A DNA stretch of 64,000 bases from Litomosoides sigmodontis (taxonomy: Eukaryota > Nematoda > Chromadorea > Rhabditida > Onchocercidae), in contig OY718805.1 of the NCBI GenBank assembly GCA_963070105.1, positions 5,514,001-5,578,000 of the forward strand. Reading direction: 5' to 3'. Numbering within the stretch: the first letter of the stretch is position 1; the number at the start of each line of letters is the position of its first letter. The notes under the pieces were generated by a model that was given only the letters and a program-made list of their open reading frames with translations, ran no database searches and was not told the origin of the DNA. Positions 51,401 through 64,000 of this stretch are shown piece by piece. The position numbers and the translations under genes are program-made.

Positions 51401-51694
51401 AAAGGTCGTGAAAATTTTCAGCAATTATCTGTTTGGTTGAAAGCAACACTGGAAAATTTTCCTCATAATGGTGGTCTTTGTGCAACAGTGGAACAACTAG
51501 AATGGTTCCACAAAAATGTACTGGAGTAAGTTGCAAAAATTCTGCTTAAATTATTGCTTTTGAATCCAACTCTTTTAATTCTAATGACTCCTTTTAAGGA
51601 ATTACACTATGCCTCAAAGTTTTCTTTTTCCAGATCAACTGACTTACGACAAGTTTATGCTCAGATTCGTGATTTAATTCGACTATATGCATGA
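45454..51694 (+). CDS. TNPO3: Transportin-3 (importin-beta family), nuclear import receptor for SR proteins
   Basis: Transportin-3 carries phosphorylated SR splicing factors into the nucleus and releases them on binding RanGTP. Twenty-one phase-consistent exons: 45454-45558, 45642-45805, 46074-46196, 46321-46474, 46619-46762, 46922-47097, 47252-47390, 47475-47575, 47773-47926, 48181-48275, 48561-48700, 48810-49028, 49383-49474, 49606-49789, 49887-50086, 50247-50363, 50520-50614, 50715-50874, 51109-51287, 51367-51525, 51634-51694. They give about 986 aa against 923 in human. It tracks human TNPO3 throughout. Examples are [10 protein letters not shown] and [11 protein letters not shown] at the N-terminus, [71 protein letters not shown] and the end [17 protein letters not shown]. 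These are HEAT repeats of an importin-beta solenoid. A TGA 6 nt upstream and in frame fixes the ATG. The donor at 51287 was chosen to keep phase, so the exon 19/20 junction is less certain than the rest. Confidence 0.95.
50985..51054. repeat. Near-perfect AT-rich inverted repeat in a transportin-3 intron
   Basis: The arms 50985-51010 and 51029-51054 are 26-nt perfect reverse complements starting tgatttttcaaatttttt, separated by 18 nt. The element lies in the intron between exons 50715-50874 and 51109-51287. A transcript would fold into a long hairpin. It could be a small foldback element or simply an AT-rich palindrome. I see no target-site duplication. Confidence 0.85.
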
Positions 51695-51819
51695 TAATTC
51701 TACTTGATTTACTGCTATTGGATGTAAATCACATGTGTTGCGACATTCTTCCGAATCTTTGTAGAAAAGGATTAAAGAAAATGACGTAACTAAAATCGTG
51801 TGGACGAACCATTCAACGA

Positions 51820-51825
51820 AATAAA
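51820..51825 (+). terminator. Poly(A) signal AATAAA of transportin-3
   Basis: A canonical AATAAA lies 126 nt downstream of the transportin-3 TGA, a normal distance for a short 3' UTR. Use of this site is inferred. Confidence 0.55.
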
Positions 51826-52687
51826 GAAGTTCTCTGAGGAGTTTGTAATGAGTGAAAGTGTTTAAAAAGATTATAATTAGTTTTTGAATTATTGGTTCTT
51901 ATTTTCTTTATGCACATTACATCTAGGTAACTTTGTAAGTTTTAGGATCATGTTTTCCTTGTTATTTCTATTGCTTTGCACTAGTCCTAATATATATAGA
52001 CGTTTTTTTCTAATTTCGAGTCTAGGTTATTGCTCCGTTTTTGTTTTTTGTATCTTTGAATTTTTCGTATCTTTGATCTGGCCAAGTTTCAACATATTGC
52101 TCTCCTTTGTACCATTACAAATTTGAAACTTTTTATTTTTCATTTATTTTAAGAAATTTCCTTTCATGAACTCATTAGTTTTTCGATGAATTGTAGGCTT
52201 ATAAGAACCTGTTACTGCGGGTGTTCTTTTGTTTCTTTCTCAACTTTACTGTTTACTACGAAAGTCAATGAGGGAAAGATGATCACGCCGTTTGCTCTTT
52301 AGAATTTAAGTCTGCTTTGAGAACAAAGGGAGTTAAAATGTAATGAAGGGTAATTTCGCGTCCTATTTTCATTGTAATTGTCATTTGGTATCATTAAGAT
52401 TTTCTAAGTCCTACTGACATACTGGTGAATAATTATCGAGATCTCGAAGTGTCGACTTTTTGCTTGTCAGCCGTTCAGTACACTTTTCTTTGCCTCTTTG
52501 TACTACTCCATCAGTGTGTCTTTCTTTAATTTGCACTGAGCCTGATGATATAGCGAACCAAGATTTCAATAAACTGGTTTCCTCTCCTCACTTCTTTTCC
52601 TCCCTCATATGCCTTCTTATTGTTTGAAATAATTTTTGCGTATTATGTTGTTCAAAAGAAGAGTGAATACAATGCCGAATATGAAAG

Positions 52688-52705
52688 ATATATATATATA
52701 TATAT
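52688..52705. repeat. TA dinucleotide microsatellite
   Basis: About nine uninterrupted AT units lie in the intergenic region downstream of transportin-3. No function is apparent. Confidence 0.85.
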
Positions 52706-55237
52706 GCGTGATCGAAGTGTTCCTAAAGCAGTATTATCTGGTTAGACTTCTGGATGCTATAGGGCCTCTTTAGTGAACACGTATTATCATGCTGAACAGC
52801 TTGTAGCTATCATTTTTCATAAGGATTTCTTGTTCGAATAAAACTAACAGCAAAGGCTTTAAACAAGTGTTACTGTCTAATATAAGTCCGAATAGACTGC
52901 TAAGGCTTAAGCGTAAATTCCGTCGTAGATCGCAGATTATACTTCTAACAGGCACGGTCAACTGCTTTCCCTTTTCTACTTGTGCAGGGTTTTGCAAAAA
53001 AAGTTGGGATTTATCGATAACCATATATATCAAAAAGGGTCTTATTTTTGCTCCTAATCTTCCTGAGTCTTCTTCGAGAGGCCTTTTTGCTGCAATAGTT
53101 TGGCTCCAGCTATATTAATATCGGATGGAATACATTTCGTTGTTGATGTTGCCATTTTATTGTTTCAAGAAAGTTATTGCAACTCAAGCACGGCCGTTAG
53201 TAGTTCACAGTTGCATGGCCATCTGCCTGAACCTTATCAGTTACAATCATTTTTTGAAAATTTACTCCAGAGGAAATGTAGATTTCACTTCCATGGCGAC
53301 GGAGCGGCTCTAATCTTTTCCTGACGTTCTGCCTTTCATTTCATCTGTTTTTTAATGACATGCTTGCATGGATGTGCGATGGGAGAATGTTACACAGAAG
53401 AATTTCCTCAGTAACTTGAAGGAGGAACTACGGTCCTTTCCGTTTCTATAGCAATAAGCGACACTCCTCCCCTAAATACTTTCATTTTTTCAAACTTCAC
53501 TTATTATTTCCTGCCACAATTCTATGTAATTTCAGTAGTCTGATTTTTTTTCAATTGTTTCTTGCTCTTCTTCTGCAGGTGCTTCTTTTTCTTATTAAAA
53601 TGTGATATTTTTACCAAACTTTTCAGAAATTCAATTTTGTTGCGATCATTTCAGGCTGGGATAATATTCATATATTGTTTATTACTTTGAAAAAGTTTGT
53701 CTGGACTTTGTCTTTGTCTGAAGTTAGGCAAAGAGAGGGAATATTTCCTGCGATGTTCAATATGTTTATGCCGGAACTAAACACTTTTTTATTTACCGCT
53801 AAATTTTTTTTTTGCTAAATTGAGTGAAAAAATAGAAATGAAAGGACAAACAAAATTCGTTGGGTAAGAAAAAACAGCTTTTTCAGCTTGAAAATGCTTG
53901 CGACTTGCCATGAGCAGAAGAGAATGAGAGGAATTTTGAAGAATAAAAATGGATTTATTTAGTCAAATAATCTTTATACTTAAGAAAGGAATTTCAGTCT
54001 AACTTTTCTATTTAGAAAATTCGAGATTTGTAATACACTGAAAAATAAAAATTGTAGGATTTAAGTTAAAATGATATAATTAGTTGTCAAGCCGAAGATA
54101 AAATTCAATAAGCCCAACCTCGTTATGATTTCGTTGCATTCATTACTAACTGTATGATTTTAGTAGACTTTAATTAGATCAAAAGGCGAAGTACAAGGCC
54201 TATTTATTTTTCTGAAAAAAACAATACTTTTAAAATTTAGGATTTAGAAAATTTCAAACACCTTTTGGTATTGGCTTGGAAATGTCTTAAAGTGATGTAG
54301 CGAAATAATGGATGATAAGAAGGCTACAAAATTTTAGTTTCCAGTGGAAAAGTGAGTTGAGAATTGTTTTGGGTGGAGGAAAGCAGGAGTAGGAGAGGAG
54401 TCTACTGAAGAATTATTTCAATTCAAGCAACCCCCACCTATACACGGAGAGGGAAAGGTGCGCAGTGGAGGAGATAGAGAGTGAGACTAGCCTGAGATTG
54501 CAAGCTTGCTTCTACTGGTAGGACGTGTCCACTCTGTGCCAAGGCCTATCGATCACAGCTCCCTCTAGGCCAGACTCATTCTGAGTGAAGAAAGTGGCGG
54601 ATCCTAGACGACTGCGTCTGATGAGTCGGATGAACAACTCCGCATGCTTTCAGTTCATTACAGGTACTGTTGACACTACTTAAAAACATATAATCCACAA
54701 GCGTATCCCATTTTCAGTTTAAAAATTACTGTGTTTTTTGTGGTCACTTCTTTCTTCTGTGCCAACCAAGGAAGTTACTAAGTGCCACGGAGTGAGAGAG
54801 GAACGCTGATCCCGAATAAGTCAACTATTTGATCTGCGTATAAGTCATGAACGTGAAGGAAGATCTTGCACGCAAACAAATTCTGTCGCTCAGTGTGCTT
54901 CTTAATTTTCTTCCTTTTAAATATGTTCTAAATTTAAAATCCGAGCATCTTTCACTTAGCCGATTGATCAGCTAATATCTTATTCTCCAAATTAATTTAA
55001 TGGTAGCAATGCTTCTAAAAAAGATTAAGAAAAAAATTAGGGTGCATAGATGAGACTGTGCAACTAATGGACGTAGGCGCATAACAAACAAAAACTAATT
55101 TTGGCGACAGCTTGCCTTATTATAACCTTCTCAAGCATCATCCATCCAGGAAGTGCTCCCTCTTCTCATAACTTTTAATTTTGGAGATAATTCAAGTAGT
55201 TGGCAGTAGCATAAAAGCACATACAGCTATGTGATAA

Positions 55238-58214
<2,977 letters not shown>

Positions 58215-59210
58215 TAAATTGCTACCATTATGATGATGCCCATCACTGCTTACAGTAATTTTTTAACAATTACTACTGTGCCGGATCTTTTTTGGCCCTC
58301 AAAAACCGTAATATATTTCATTAGAGTCAATTTTCTTTATGAGAGTATAAAAGAACATGTTCCTTTTTTGTAAACATTTTAAAAAGTTTCATTTAATTGA
58401 TAAGGTTTTTTTCTTAATTGACATTGTCTTTGATCACTGTGTTATAATAATCACCAAACTTGCCCATCATTTGACGGTGTGATTGTGGATAAATTAGCAC
58501 AATGATTTTCATTTTCATACATTACCACAATAGCATATGTGTTCTAAGAAAGAAGGGGACTTATTACTCGAGTTACCTGAATTATTTGAAAATAAGCCTG
58601 TGTGGCTAGAAGAAAAACGCAATATTGAAATCTAACATGTCAAGATCAAGTAAGAGTTAATATTAGCCAGAGAAAATGAGTCTTTCACATCGTTGTTTTC
58701 ACTGTCAAAATTAGTGACCAGTCAGATTCTATCGCAATTGCTTGAAGTAGTATCTATAACATATATTTGTTTCAAATATTTATGCAGTGACGTGGCACAG
58801 TTCTGTAAACAAATGCGCTAAATGAACTAACCACTGGTTTGACAAATTGCAGTGGTACTCGTCGAAGTTCCATTAGTTCTTTAACCAATACATTTTTCGA
58901 ATTCCCATAGTGAAGATTCATAGTACAAGGCAGTTCCTGCAAAATAGTTAGGTGTCAACCTTTTTCACCAGAAAATTTTGTAAAGAAACCTAACCCACTT
59001 ATATTTTCTAGTTTTCACTGTGAGTAGATTTGGAGAGAAAATGTAGGAAAGGATAGCTAAGTAATACGCTGTATTAAATGAATTAAAGCGACTGAAACGA
59101 ACACATTCGCTGAGAGATTGAGGAGGAGTTTCTGCCTCCTGCTGAATAGAGAGAGAGATCAGATTAAAATACATCGAGCAAATGAAAAGCAAACCCTTTG
59201 AATTAAAAGC
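58215..59210. other. 1 kb convergent intergenic region
   Basis: This region lies between the 3' ends of the calcyphosine-like gene (plus) and the EFCAB7-like gene (minus). It has no family-like open frame, and I saw no strong AATAAA in either orientation. It presumably holds the two 3' UTRs. Confidence 0.5.
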
Positions 59211-62200
59211 CTACTGTAAAATGACCTTCACTATTTTCTTTAAAATTTTATTCTTGAGGTTTAAAAAAGCACGAACCATTGGTCCTGCTGTGCAAACTGC
59301 GAAATAATCACAGTTCCAAATACGCACATCAGCATCACTGCTAACTTCCTGACCATTTCTCCAGAAATAATCAGCTAATTCCTCACTCTCATTCTTCGTT
59401 GGTTCACGCAACTCTACCCGTCCCATATAAACGATCGATTCAGAAAAGATTGTAAGCGAACATGGACAGTTCTGTAATCATTTTATTTTAACCTAAGAAA
59501 GAAAAACTTTTACTATCTCAAAATATGCTACAACAAATTTCACTGTTGAAAATCGTCAGTTACTGTCCTGCGAAAACTTACGCCTCAAGCATTTACTAAG
59601 TCACGGGACAAGAAGGATGGCTTGAGGCAAACACAATTCTACGTGATAACGTTACTGAACGTCGTGACCATGTTTCAACCTTAATGAAAGTTTTGGTAAA
59701 TTAAAAGGAAAATAAAAATATAACATTAATCAGATCCAGTTGATCGTTATACCCAACACAAAGCAGTGTCATCCAGGTATCCTCCAACGATGGATTATTG
59801 TTTGCCTCAATCTGAAGGATATTTGAATCTTTCCTGCATAGTATTTATCCAAATATAGCAACTGTATTGCCACTTCAGGAATTTCCTTAAATCCATGAAA
59901 AAAAATTTTCAAGACCTGATGAAGTGCCACAAAGGAATTTAGCAATAATTCACCATTTCTAGCTCCAAAAGTTCGGCAAAGTATTTCCCATTCCTAAAAA
60001 TGAAATAAATTTATTACCACCTGGAACCGAAAATCGATACTAAGAGGTAATTATTACTTTGGTAGTGTAAAATGAGACAGTGAGTAGCTTTTTTCTCCCT
60101 TTTATACTCAATTCATTGTAATAGAAGAGAGAAAGCTTGCAATCCAAATGGATGACATTTGCAGTACAATGTTTTAAAAAGACAAAGTTATCGCAATTTA
60201 ATGTACATTAGAAGGTAGTAAATATTTATAATCTAACACAACCTACTATCAGAATTAAACGAGCCTTTTCTATCAACTGATCGAACTATCTTTAATTCTA
60301 TCGGAAAAATCTGCCATGTTATTTTATTATAAGTCAAATGGAATTTGAAATATAAATGAGTAAGAAGTGGATATTTTCAACTCCACATCTCAAATGATCT
60401 CAAAAGAAATTTTAATAGAGCGCTGATGATGCAGCCATTTTACTCTTACAATTTAGTATTAGAAATGGTAAAAAAAATCTACTCAGAAATACGAGTGTAG
60501 CTAGAGAAATACCGATAAAAAAACTGCTGGAAATAAAGTTTGGAATTGTTCTTACCTGATCTAAAACGTGCTCATCACTAGCCAACATATTGTATATGTC
60601 GAATTCCTCTCGACTTAATTTGCCGTTTTCATCGAGATCAAACAAATCGAACATGTTCATTAGTGTCATCCTTAGATTTTAGATTTTATTAGAATATTTC
60701 AATTGCACTTTTCCTCCAACAAAAACTCCGGGAGGAACAATTAGCCCGAATGATCTAAATTATCTTCAATTTTCATTGTCCGCTCATTCAATTAGAAAAG
60801 CACTTAAACGAACCTTTTTCTTCACGCGACAATAAAAAATCTAGTAAATAAGCTTTTCTAATAAATAAGCCTACAGGCATTACAACATGTACAACTCTAT
60901 TTTCAGCCCCTAATACTAATACGCGACATATTTAAATTGTTTTCTCTTTCTTCAATGAGATGAATGAACTAAATTACTTGAAGTGCTTTGTCAGTTTTCC
61001 ATCCGAATCTGTCAACTTCATTTCATCGTTTGTATGAGTTACAATTTCCAAACAGTGCGCTGCATGAACACTAATTATATATTCTCCTGCTTTGAGCAAG
61101 CATTCCTCGCTCACATACTTCTTGAGATTATAAGAAAATGTCAAATGAATTAAGAGAACTTATTTTTGGTCAATTACATGGACATTTAAGATTTTTTCGT
61201 TTTAATGAAAGATCTTAGAAGGCTATCTAATCTCAAATGTTTGATTTTATACTTGGAGTTTTTTTTCTCGGACAAAATTCTTTGAATTAATTTAAAAATT
61301 AAAAAAGGGAGCAATTAATTACTATTTTTTCCGGAGTTTACGCAACTGCGGAAAAATCAGTTCAAGCCATAAGTTATTCACATCAGCAGAAGCTATCTCT
61401 TCCTACTTGTCCATTATAAAGTTATGCCTCATCAGGAAGTGTCTATCGCTTTTTCAACTAAGCCTAGTTAATTAACAACTTGACTTTATGACGTAATCCC
61501 CAAATTAGGATCATACAAAAAGTAATTAGGCTCTTATTTTGATACAATCAATTATTTTTCTTGTTTTTGGAATAGAAAAGATTACATCTTCTAGAACTTT
61601 CGTTGTAACTGTAATTACTCGCTCCTCGATAGTATTATAGAGTACAATATATATGTAATTTTTATAGTTTCGATCTGCTGGCTGATCATCTAAATGAAGT
61701 AAAGTTCGATCCAAGGGATGTTGAGCTAAACAAACAGAAATAAACTGTGAAATACGGGACGAATGCCTTCCAATATCTGACAGTTCAAGGTTTCCCCCTC
61801 CCCCCATGCACAAATTCCAGACTTACTTGGTACCTGCTCAAGAACACGGTGCAACTTACTGCTCGTGAATAATTCGCACATAATGCAGACAATTTGTGGT
61901 TGATTAAGAATGAAATAATAGTTTAAAATACGATCATCATTATTCATTACATGGAATGCTCGACGAGTGACCTACAATGAGGCATAAATGACTGTTGATG
62001 AGAGTGATAAGTTAACAGCATGAGAAAACAATATACGGCTGATCGGTTTTGAAAAATTAAATAGCTTTATGATTAGCATTACATCATTGTACTGATATCC
62101 ATTAATCAAAATTAAATGTGGAAAGGAAACCTGTGAATTGAACATTGATATGGCACTGTTTAAATTGTCGAATTTCATTTCTGTAATGATATAAAAGAGT

Positions 62201-63461
62201 TTTTCGCGGAATATAAAACTTCTGGAGACATTTCAAGTTTTAAATTATATCTCGAAATCTAATCCTTGAACAAACTTTCAGATAATTTGCGTTGTAAGCT
62301 TTCAGACGCTGCGAGCCTTCCATCTTGCTTGTTAGTGAGTTCTTGTGCGATGACGTCAAGCAGTCTGCTACGACTTCTCTCGAATTCGTCGAAAAGCTGC
62401 AAACGTACAATTGCTCCCACTGATTTGTAATATTCGAACTTCTTTTTTAACTTCCACATTTTTTGAAGAAATGTGCAAAGCAAGGAAGCGTTTTCAGATA
62501 ATCCCGAAATCTTCATTATTTTAACTCTTCTTTTACCATCAATTTCCTTAGCGACACCCTCTTTTTCTGTCACACACACACACACACAACTCAATGATTA
62601 CTTTACAAATCGCCTTGATCTCACTTTCGTCACTGTGTGGCTAACATTTTCATCTTGACTTGAAGACATGTCATTACATTACTAGTTTCAAAACTACCAA
62701 TTCAAGTATCTCCATTTTAGAAGACGAATATTCGTAAGTGGGATATTAATACCACTGTGAAATACATTGTTCCTGTTTTTGCCTTTTCAAACGGCTAAAT
62801 AAAAAAGAGTTCAAATGAAGCATTATCGTCTCAACAATTTAATCTTAGAAGTATAACAGAGCACCATTTTGCAGTCAACCTTCCCGTGACTTGCTGATGA
62901 CTCCAAAAAGTCTAACGCTGCCTTAATTTCATTCACATTCAATTCTTCATCCTGCAAAATATCATCCATAGTCTTATATATTTATAAAGATTATTGTTTT
63001 GTCGACTTGAGAATTTTGAATTCCATAAAATAAAGCATTTCAAGCTCTACGACTCCATAATTTTCATAAAAGAAAGTTAACTACAAGTCGTAATTAGGTT
63101 TTTTACATGGGGGAGAATATAATCACAAGATGAAAGGTTAAATGAATTTTAACTCCATTTCCAACCTCATTCAAATATTCAAAGAGTTCGTTCAACTCAA
63201 CATACTGTTCATTCTGCTTGGTTACGTTTGTGGAGTTGCTATTTTGCTTCATTATTTCCAACAAATTCGTCGCAGGCAATTGCTCAAAAACTTCATATGC
63301 TTTATCGAACTCATAATAACCTGAAAATGAAGCGAGTTTGCATAAATTAATCGTATCAGGAGCTTAGAAATTTGCTGTAGCGAGAAAACCGGGTTAGCTA
63401 AACCTTCTTTGACTGGTTCATTTAAGGACTCTTCTGAAAAGCACTCATAGTGATCGATCAT
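59211..63461 (-). CDS. EFCAB7: EFCAB7-like EF-hand protein
   Basis: In vertebrates EFCAB7, with IQCE, anchors the EVC-EVC2 complex at the ciliary base and supports Hedgehog signalling. Exons 5' to 3': 63461-63404, 63320-63166, 62951-62865 (donor uncertain), about 62558-62276 (acceptor uncertain), 62180-62131, 61971-61827, 61725-61619, 61117-60978, 60670-60556, 59993-59916, 59811-59725 and 59471-59211. They give about 520 aa against 629 in human. Best evidence: GKLTKHFK joins MTLMNMFDLFDLDENGKLSR, a canonical EF-hand loop (D-x-D-x-N-G ... E), matching the FKSTLSDIFEVIDLDGNG region of EFCAB7. Then EWEILCRTFGARNGELL, LEDTWMTLLCVGYN, NCPCSLTIFSESI and WNCDYFAVCTAGP follow the human C-terminal order. 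Exon 3 (LNVNEIKAAL ... SHGKVDCKM) looks like a second, degraded EF-hand. The middle exon (62558-62276) is charged and helical, and I do not recognise it. Its junction with exon 3 lies at a TG repeat, and acceptors at 62567 or 62559 are both possible. An alternative is that the gene starts near 62670 (MSSSQDENV...) and the three upstream exons belong elsewhere. Confidence 0.7.
62571..62588. repeat. CA/TG microsatellite next to an EFCAB7-like splice acceptor
   Basis: About nine CA units on the plus strand are a TG tract on the gene's strand. The tract runs straight into gtgtgtgacag, the candidate 3' splice site of the fourth exon of the EFCAB7-like gene. Confidence 0.85.
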
Positions 63462-64000
63462 TTAGCCGTTTTTGATGATCGGAAAGTGTCCTGCGTTCTT
63501 TTCAAGAAATGTTTGGATAATTGACAGCTTTTTTTCGCTGAGAAAGGTAACTGTTGACAGTTGAAATTATTCTTCGCTACTAACCATCTTTTTTACTTTC
63601 TAGCGTCATGTTTAAAGCGGTGCCTTTTTCGTAAATTTTATAAAAACTATCGGAATTTGAAATGTGTACTTGTTAAGTACTGAAAGGTGTCGCTATGAGG
63701 TATCGTTAGTTTTCTCTTAAATTTGAGATGCCTTTCGCTTTGTTGGTTCAAATCATTTTTCTTTCACAAAGCATGTTTTTCTGCTTTTGACATCAAATCT
63801 TTCGCTTTCTCGAATACAATTTGATTTCATAGAAGTGACAAAATTTGTTTTCGGAAAACAATGGAACATAGAGAGTAAATGCTAGTTAAGTTTATATATT
63901 GAATTGCTCTAACACTTCCAAAAATAATTCTGCAAAATGCTTGATTTGAAATATTCTCAGCTGAAGCGAAGTATTATCTCCATCAGATACATTGTATATT
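63462..64000. other. Upstream flank of the EFCAB7-like gene
   Basis: This stretch has no supportable gene. An in-frame TAA directly precedes the ATG at 63461 on the minus strand, so the coding region does not extend further in this exon. The rest is AT-rich and presumably promoter. Confidence 0.5.

Noticed and set aside
54618..54655. CTGATGAG string resembling the hammerhead ribozyme core
   Set aside because: No GAAA box or flanking stems follow at the right distance, so the conserved core is incomplete.
61792..61806. C-run (G-run on the minus strand) as a possible G-quadruplex
   Set aside because: There are only two G-tracts, which is too few for an intramolecular quadruplex.
62606..62672. 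Small exon candidate encoding MSSSQDENVSHTVTK
   Set aside because: As an internal exon it does not fit the phases of the flanking EFCAB7-like exons. It was kept only as a possible alternative start.

Overview
This window is AT-rich, intron-dense animal DNA. I read it as a nematode, for these reasons: introns are short and T-rich with TTTCAG/TTTTAG acceptors; a hairy-type bHLH gene is present; and possible spliced-leader acceptors lie just upstream of several start codons. The proteins resemble metazoan orthologues I know, but I cannot fix the clade without a search. A filarial or other spirurid worm is a reasonable guess, no more. I saw no rRNA, tRNA, recognisable transposon or CRISPR array.

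Layout from left to right. A Hairy/E(spl) bHLH-Orange repressor lies on the minus strand (1657-2937). It is followed by about 8.5 kb without a supportable gene, which separates it from a divergent, very large TRRAP gene on the plus strand (11392-39206). I could trace TRRAP through about 71 exons, giving a protein near 4,000 residues. After a 2.5 kb gap come two tightly packed plus-strand genes: the ISD11/LYRM4 iron-sulphur biogenesis factor (41745-42345), and 9 nt later the MAT1/MNAT1 subunit of the CDK-activating kinase (42355-43867). Then comes transportin-3 (45454-51694, 21 exons). A calcyphosine-like EF-hand gene (55424-58214, plus) converges on an EFCAB7-like EF-hand gene (59211-63461, minus).

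Most of the genes are housekeeping: histone-acetyltransferase recruitment (TRRAP), TFIIH/CAK (MAT1), mitochondrial Fe-S assembly (ISD11) and nuclear import of SR proteins (transportin-3). The bHLH repressor is developmental. The two EF-hand genes belong to families linked to cilia in other animals. I did not find a novel multi-gene system. The most notable observations are the 9-nt, in-frame LYRM4/MNAT1 junction, a duplicated 3' splice site inside MNAT1, a WRPF (not WRPW) C-terminus on the HES protein, a 33-nt intron and a GC-AG intron in TRRAP, and an EFCAB7 relative in an apparent nematode.

Exon boundaries were worked out by hand from splice signals, reading phase and remembered family sequences. 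Almost all junctions are phase-consistent. The unresolved ones are stated in the entries.
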